A stretch of DNA of 9,296 nucleotides from Bacillota bacterium (GTDB lineage: Bacteria > Bacillota > Dethiobacteria > DTU022), in the NCBI GenBank assembly GCA_012797095.1, contig JAAZPS010000256.1:1-9296 (forward strand). The letters run 5' to 3'. This document shows positions 5,620 through 9,296 of the stretch, piece by piece. The notes under the pieces were generated by a model. It was not told the DNA's origin. It searched no databases and saw only the letters and a program-made list of their open reading frames with translations. A program made the translations under genes and the position numbers. Each line of letters begins with the position of its first letter. The stretch's first letter is position 1.

Positions 5620-6348
5620 TCAGGCCAGGGCGGCGATCGCCTCCGGCAGGGTGAAGCGATCTGCATAGAGCGCCTGGCCGATGATCACTCCGCCCAGCCG
5701 GGGCGCATAGCTTTTAAGGGCGTAAAGATCCTCCAGGGCGGAGACCCCCCCGGCCAGGATCACCTCCAGCGATCCGGCGGCCAGGATCTGCTCCAGCCCC
5801 CGGTAGTTCGGCCCGTCGAGGGTGCCGTCTTTTTCGATATCGGTGTAGATGATCCGGCCTATCCCCCACTGCTCCACGCGCCGGGCCAGCTCGACAGCGC
5901 TGATCCCGCCCTGCTCGGTCCAGCCCTGCGCCTTCACCATCCCACCGCGGGCATCGATCCCGGCGATCAGGCGCTCTCCGTATTTTGCGGCCAGCTCCCC
6001 GGCCAGCTGCGGCGCCCTGATCAGAAGCGTTCCCAGGATCACCCGGGAGGCGCCCGCCTCGAGGGCTCTTTCCAGGTCCTCCTGCGAGCGGATCCCACCG
6101 CCAACCTGGAAGGGAACGGCCACGGCCCCGCCGATCGCCTCGATTGCCGCCCGGTTGGCCGAGCTGCCGGTGAGAGCCCCGTCAAGATCGACCAGGTGCA
6201 GCAGCGTCGCCCCCTGCTGCTCCCAGCGGCGGGCCATCCCCACCGGATCATCGCCGTAGACCGTTTCACGGCCGGGATCGCCCTGATAGAGGCGGACGCA
6301 GCGCCCTCCTTTGAGATCGATCGCCGGTATGGCCAGCTGTGCGCTCAC
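5620..6348 (-). CDS. hisA: ProFAR isomerase (phosphoribosylformimino-AICAR-P isomerase)
   Basis: Catalyses the Amadori rearrangement of ProFAR to PRFAR, the fourth step of histidine synthesis; cytosolic (beta-alpha)8 barrel. The 242-residue protein is of normal length. Seen directly are PAIDLKGGRCVRLYQGD (8-24) with the catalytic acid D11, FQVGGGIRS (80-88), IAGIDARGG (128-136) with the catalytic acid D132, QGW (141-143), YTDIEKDGTL (168-177) and AGGVS (199-203) for phosphate binding. The start is GTG at 6348, directly after the hisB stop, with GGGGAGG 9 bases upstream, so translation is probably coupled. QGWTEQGG and the two well-placed aspartates favour HisA over its paralogue HisF. No hisH precedes it and no hisF follows it, contrary to the usual hisB-hisH-hisA-hisF order. 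A dual HisA/TrpF (PriA) role is unlikely to matter but cannot be excluded by reading alone. Confidence 0.95.
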   Translation of the reverse strand: MSAQLAIPAIDLKGGRCVRLYQGDPGRETVYGDDPVGMARRWEQQGATLLHLVDLDGALTGSSANRAAIEAIGGAVAVPFQVGGGIRSQEDLERALEAGASRVILGTLLIRAPQLAGELAAKYGERLIAGIDARGGMVKAQGWTEQGGISAVELARRVEQWGIGRIIYTDIEKDGTLDGPNYRGLEQILAAGSLEVILAGGVSALEDLYALKSYAPRLGGVIIGQALYADRFTLPEAIAALA

Positions 6349-6939
6349 CTATTCCAGCCTCCCCTTGGTGGAAAGGGGCCCGCGCAGCCCTGCGAGTTCG
6401 GCACAGGCTTCGTTCAGGGCGCGGCCCACAGCCTTGTAGGAGGCCTCGACGAGGTGATGCTTGTTTCTCCCGTGAACCATCTTCAGATGCAGGTTCAGCC
6501 GTCCCTCATTGACAAAGGCCCGCCAGAATTCCTCGAACAGTTCCGGGTCCATGCTCCCGACCGGGCCCGGTGAAAGATTCATCTCGTAGTGCAGGTACGG
6601 GCGTCCGGAAAGGTCGACAGCGGCAAAGATAAGCGCGTCGTCCATCGGCACCGCGCTGAAACCGTAGCGCCGGATCCCGGATTTGCTGCCGAGAGCCTCG
6701 TAAAGAGCCCGGCCCAGGCAGAGCCCGATATCTTCCACCAGGTGGTGCGCATCCACCTCCAGATCTCCCTTCGCCCGGATCTTCAGATCGAAAAAACCGT
6801 GCCGGCACCACAGTGTCAGCATATGCTCAAGAAAGGGCAGCCCCGTCTCCAGATCGGCAGCGCCTGCTCCGTCGAGATTCAACTCGAGCTCGATCGCCGT
6901 CTCCAGGGTGGAGCGCTTCACACTCGCTTCACGCGTCAT
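6349..6939 (-). CDS. hisB: Imidazoleglycerol-phosphate dehydratase
   Basis: Dehydrates imidazole glycerol phosphate to imidazole acetol phosphate, using manganese in a 24-subunit enzyme; cytosolic. The 196-residue protein is the monofunctional form without a HAD phosphatase domain, which agrees with a separate HisJ here. Seen are TGLPFLEHML (32-41), HGFFDL (47-52), the metal motif DAHHLVEDIG (63-72), the second metal motif HHLVEASYKA (161-170) and STKG near the C terminus (190-193). Both His-His-x-x-Glu motifs are intact. The ATG at 6939 has an AAGGAGG site 7 bases upstream and overlaps hisD by 11 bases. The gene abuts hisA without any spacer. Confidence 0.96.
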   Translation of the reverse strand: MTREASVKRSTLETAIELELNLDGAGAADLETGLPFLEHMLTLWCRHGFFDLKIRAKGDLEVDAHHLVEDIGLCLGRALYEALGSKSGIRRYGFSAVPMDDALIFAAVDLSGRPYLHYEMNLSPGPVGSMDPELFEEFWRAFVNEGRLNLHLKMVHGRNKHHLVEASYKAVGRALNEACAELAGLRGPLSTKGRLE

Positions 6940-8215
6940 CCTTCCGCCTCCTTATCGCTGCAGCCCGGGCGTGCCCTTCCAGTCCCTCGGCCCGGGCCAG
7001 TCTCTCGATCTGCGGCGCCGCCTCGGCAAGCGCAGCCGCACTGTAGTAAAGCAGATGCGTTCTCTTGATAAAGTCTTCCACCCCCAGGGGAGAGGCGTAG
7101 CGCGCCGTCCCCCCGGTGGGGAGCACATGGTTGGAACCGGCCCAGTAATCCCCCAGGGGCTCGGGGCTGTCGGGGCCGATAAAGATCGCCCCGGCGTTCT
7201 CGATGGCATCGAGATGGCGCCAGGGATCGGCCACCTGCAGCTCGAGATGCTCGGGGGCGAGCTCGTTGACCATCTGCCAGGCCTCATCAAGCGATTGCAC
7301 CAGCACCGCCGCCCCCTGCTCCTGCAAGGCGCGCCGGGCGATCGCCGCCCGGGGCAGATCCAGGAGCTGCTCCTGCAGCTCCCGCTCAACTTGCCGGGCC
7401 AGGGAGGCCGAGGTGGTGATCAGTATCGGTGAGGCCAGCGGGTCATGCTCCGCCTGCGAGATCAGATCGGCGGCAACAGAGGCGGCGGCAGCGCTTTCAT
7501 CGGCCACGACCACGATCTCGCTCGGCCCGGCAAGCAGGTCGATCCCGACCCGGCCGTAGAGCTCGCGCTTGGCCAGGGTAACGTAGATATTTCCCGGACC
7601 GACGATCTTCGAAACCGCCGGAATGGTCCCGGTACCGTAAGCCAGGGCGGCGACCGCCTGGGCTCCGCCGACCTTGAACAGAGCGGTGGCGCCGGCCTCT
7701 TGGGCCGCCAGCAGGGTCAGCGCCGGCACGGTTCCATCCGCCGCCGGGGGGGTGCACAGGTAGATCTCCGCGACCCCGGCCACCCGCGCCGGCAGCACCG
7801 TCATCAGCACCGATGATGGATAGGCGGCGGACCCTCCGGGAATATATGCTCCTACCGAGCGCAGCGGCCGGAGACGCTGCCCGACCAGGCGGCCGGGCCC
7901 GCTGTCCCACCACGAAGCGGCCAGCTGGCGGCGGTGAAAACTTTCAATATTCTTCTTCGCCCCCCGCAGCGCTTCGATCAAGGAAGGCTCCACCGCTGCG
8001 GCGGCGGCTTCCATCTCCGCGGCACTGACCTGCAGATCTTCGAGGAGCGCACCGTCATAGCGCGCGGTCAGCTCTTTCAGCGCGGCGTCGCCGCGGCTCC
8101 GGACGGCATCGATGATCTCACGGACAATCTTCATCTCGGCAGCGCAGCCGTCCAGAAAAAAGGGGGGCCGTTTGGCGAGATAGGCTGACGGGGTCTTGTA
8201 TACCGGTAAAAGCAT
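6929..8215 (-). CDS. hisD: Histidinol dehydrogenase
   Basis: Carries out the last two steps of histidine synthesis, oxidising L-histidinol to histidine with two NAD+ and a catalytic zinc; cytosolic dimer. The 428-residue protein is full length. Seen are the NAD/substrate region SVGAYIPGGSAAYPSSVLM (120-138), VGGAQAVAALAYGT (182-195), KIVGPGNIYVTLAKR (203-217), DLLAGPSEI (226-234), SQAEHDP (253-259), PEHLEL (321-326, the catalytic Glu-His pair), PEPLGDYWAGSNHVLPTGG (351-369) and LEGHA (412-416). The zinc ligands Q254, H257, D355 and H414 are all present. ATG 8215 has only a distant GGAG, so initiation may be weak. It is the first gene of the cluster; hisG, usually upstream, is absent because a divergent gene follows. 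The promoter at 8263-8291 lies 48-76 bases upstream. Confidence 0.97.
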   Translation of the reverse strand: MLLPVYKTPSAYLAKRPPFFLDGCAAEMKIVREIIDAVRSRGDAALKELTARYDGALLEDLQVSAAEMEAAAAAVEPSLIEALRGAKKNIESFHRRQLAASWWDSGPGRLVGQRLRPLRSVGAYIPGGSAAYPSSVLMTVLPARVAGVAEIYLCTPPAADGTVPALTLLAAQEAGATALFKVGGAQAVAALAYGTGTIPAVSKIVGPGNIYVTLAKRELYGRVGIDLLAGPSEIVVVADESAAAASVAADLISQAEHDPLASPILITTSASLARQVERELQEQLLDLPRAAIARRALQEQGAAVLVQSLDEAWQMVNELAPEHLELQVADPWRHLDAIENAGAIFIGPDSPEPLGDYWAGSNHVLPTGGTARYASPLGVEDFIKRTHLLYYSAAALAEAAPQIERLARAEGLEGHARAAAIRRRKDDA

Positions 8216-8262
8216 TGGTTGCTGGCTCCAATCCTGCTATTAACGCAGACTTATTCAGGCGT

Positions 8263-8291
8263 ATTTTAACACGTCTTCCGGTAAGAGGCAA
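8263..8291 (-). promoter_or_regulatory. Sigma-A-type promoter of the his operon
   Basis: On the minus strand TTGCCT (8291-8286) and TAAAAT (8268-8263) are separated by exactly 17 bases, close to the TTGACA/TATAAT consensus. Transcription would begin near 8256, giving a leader of about 40 bases before hisD, too short for a T-box or a His-leader attenuator. No attenuator-like run of His codons is seen. Confidence 0.65.
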
Positions 8292-8417
8292 GAAGCGGCG
8301 CGCCTTCAAAGGCAGGCAGGCCCGGCGGCTCCGCAGCAGAGCAGCCGCAAGCCGGCGGGCGCGGCAACCTTTTGAGCTCTCCCGGAAGGGACCGCTGCGG
8401 CCGGAGCGGCAGCTTTG

Positions 8418-8426
8418 TGATATAAT
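8418..8426 (+). promoter_or_regulatory. Extended -10 promoter of the P-loop gene
   Basis: TGATATAAT combines a TGn extension (8418-8420) with a perfect TATAAT (8421-8426) about 85 bases upstream of the plus-strand start codon. No -35 hexamer is found at the right distance, as is common for extended -10 promoters. Downstream, GGATAA and TTATCC (8442-8455) form an inverted repeat just past the expected transcription start. Confidence 0.55.
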
Positions 8427-8441
8427 TGGTCCAACCGCCCG

Positions 8442-8455
8442 GGATAACCTTATCC
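8442..8455. repeat. Short inverted repeat in the leader of the P-loop gene
   Basis: GGATAA and TTATCC are exact reverse complements around a CC centre, placed about 16 bases after the -10 box and 55 bases before the start codon. The position fits an operator or a weak leader hairpin; nothing else supports a function. Confidence 0.3.
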
Positions 8456-8509
8456 AAGGCCGGTGCCGGTAAGAGCATTCACCGATCCGGCGGAACTGGA
8501 GGAAGAAAA

Positions 8510-9296
8510 ATGAGCGAGAGAAAGACAGCGCCGGAGATGGAAATTTACGCCCTTGTCGGCCGCCGGGGGACGGGCAAAAGTCACCATGCCCAGCTGCTGG
8601 CCCACCGCTACGAGATCGCTTATCTCCTCGATGACGGTCTGTTGATCCGGGGTAACCAGATCCTCGCCGGGCGCTCGGCCAAGCGCGAGAACACCCGTTA
8701 CGGCGCGATCAAGCGCGCCCTGCTGCATGATGACGAGCATGCCCGGCAGCTGCGCGAGATGCTCCACGAACTGGCCCCCCCAAAGCTGCTCATCCTGGCC
8801 ACCTCCGAACGGATGGCGCAGGCGATCGCCGCAAGGCTCGAGCTGCCCACACCAAAGCAGTATATCCGGATCGAGGATATCGCCAGCCCCGAGGCGATCG
8901 AGCGGGCCCGCCAGCTGCGGCATGAAAAGAATCGCCATGTCATCCCCCTGCCGACCTTTACCATCAAGAAGGAATTTCCGGGCTACCTGATCGATCCGCT
9001 CCGCTCCTTTTTCAGCCTGCCCTCGGATTACCTGAAAAGTGTGGCCGTGGAGCGCTCCATCGTGCGCCCGGTCTACAGCAACCTGGGCAATTTCTACATT
9101 GCCGAGCATGTGGTCGGCGATCTGGTGGGCCGCATCGTCAGCGAGGTGCCCGGCGTCTGCAAGGCCGGCCGGGTGGAGATCAAAACGGTGGACGGAAAGA
9201 TGATCCTCGATGTCGATCTGATCTTCTCGCTGGAGCAGATCCCCCCCAGAAACCTCCTCCTGATCTCGGCCGAGGTCCAGCAAATGCTGAAAGGTC
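8510..9296 (+). CDS. P-loop NTPase-like protein with probable Asp23/Gls24-like C-terminal region, cut by the right edge
   Basis: The frame is open from ATG 8510 to the end of the window, giving 262 residues; a GGAGG site lies 8 bases upstream. Near the N terminus IYALVGRRGTGKSHHAQLL (12-30) carries a Walker A motif (GRRGTGKS, 17-24). Then come IAYLLDDGLLIRG (36-48) and SAKRENTRYGAIKRALL (56-72), and a strand-rich LLILATSERMA (93-103). From about 195, FYIAEHVVGDLVGRIVSEVPG (with V-G-R-I-V and V-P-G) and the following VEIKTVDGKMILDVDLIF look like an Asp23/Gls24 (alkaline shock) domain. Similar proteins annotated as ATP-binding or hypothetical are, from memory, found in spore-forming anaerobic Bacillota. 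It is probably cytosolic; no signal peptide or membrane segment is seen. It diverges from the his operon and has no evident link to it. The molecular function is unknown. Confidence 0.85.
   Translation, partial: MSERKTAPEMEIYALVGRRGTGKSHHAQLLAHRYEIAYLLDDGLLIRGNQILAGRSAKRENTRYGAIKRALLHDDEHARQLREMLHELAPPKLLILATSERMAQAIAARLELPTPKQYIRIEDIASPEAIERARQLRHEKNRHVIPLPTFTIKKEFPGYLIDPLRSFFSLPSDYLKSVAVERSIVRPVYSNLGNFYIAEHVVGDLVGRIVSEVPGVCKAGRVEIKTVDGKMILDVDLIFSLEQIPPRNLLLISAEVQQMLKG

Noticed and set aside
8450..9283. 277-codon minus-strand open frame
   Set aside because: Antisense to the P-loop gene, which has a Walker A motif, a strong ribosome binding site and a promoter. The minus frame has no recognisable domain.

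Overview
The window reads as a GC-rich, Gram-positive-type chromosome segment, probably an anaerobic member of the Bacillota (Clostridia/Peptococcales-like). The reasons are strong AGGAGG ribosome binding sites, tightly overlapping genes, a PHP-type histidinol phosphatase, and a P-loop protein with an Asp23/Gls24-like tail. This placement is an inference; no rRNA or other marker gene is present.

Left part (1-3500, minus strand). One compact operon reads right to left: a DUF2877 protein, FdrA, a 63-residue protein, and a DUF1116 protein that runs off the left edge. These are homologues of E. coli YlbF, FdrA and YlbE from the allantoin/oxamate locus (from memory renamed AllH, AllF and AllG, subunits of an oxamate carbamoyltransferase). 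The 63-residue gene looks like the C-terminal tail of FdrA split off as a separate gene. A TATAAT box and an 8-bp inverted repeat with half-sites two helical turns apart lie in front of the first gene.

Centre-left gap (3501-3800). No convincing gene. It holds a perfect 24-bp palindrome, a second small hairpin, a pair of near-identical 11-bp terminal inverted repeats and two GGGGTCAG motifs, and may be a small decayed mobile element.

Centre and right (3801-8215, minus strand). A partial histidine operon, in transcription order hisD, hisB, hisA, a 603-bp gap, hisI, hisJ-type phosphatase. hisH (expected between hisB and hisA) and hisF (expected between hisA and hisI) are both missing, so both halves of imidazole glycerol phosphate synthase must be encoded elsewhere. 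The hisA-hisI gap holds three tandem 76/77-bp repeats plus degenerate copies and a separate dispersed palindromic repeat. A good sigma-A promoter precedes hisD.

Right edge (8216-9296). A divergent promoter region, then a plus-strand gene for a P-loop NTPase-like protein with a probable Asp23/Gls24-like C-terminal region, cut by the right edge.
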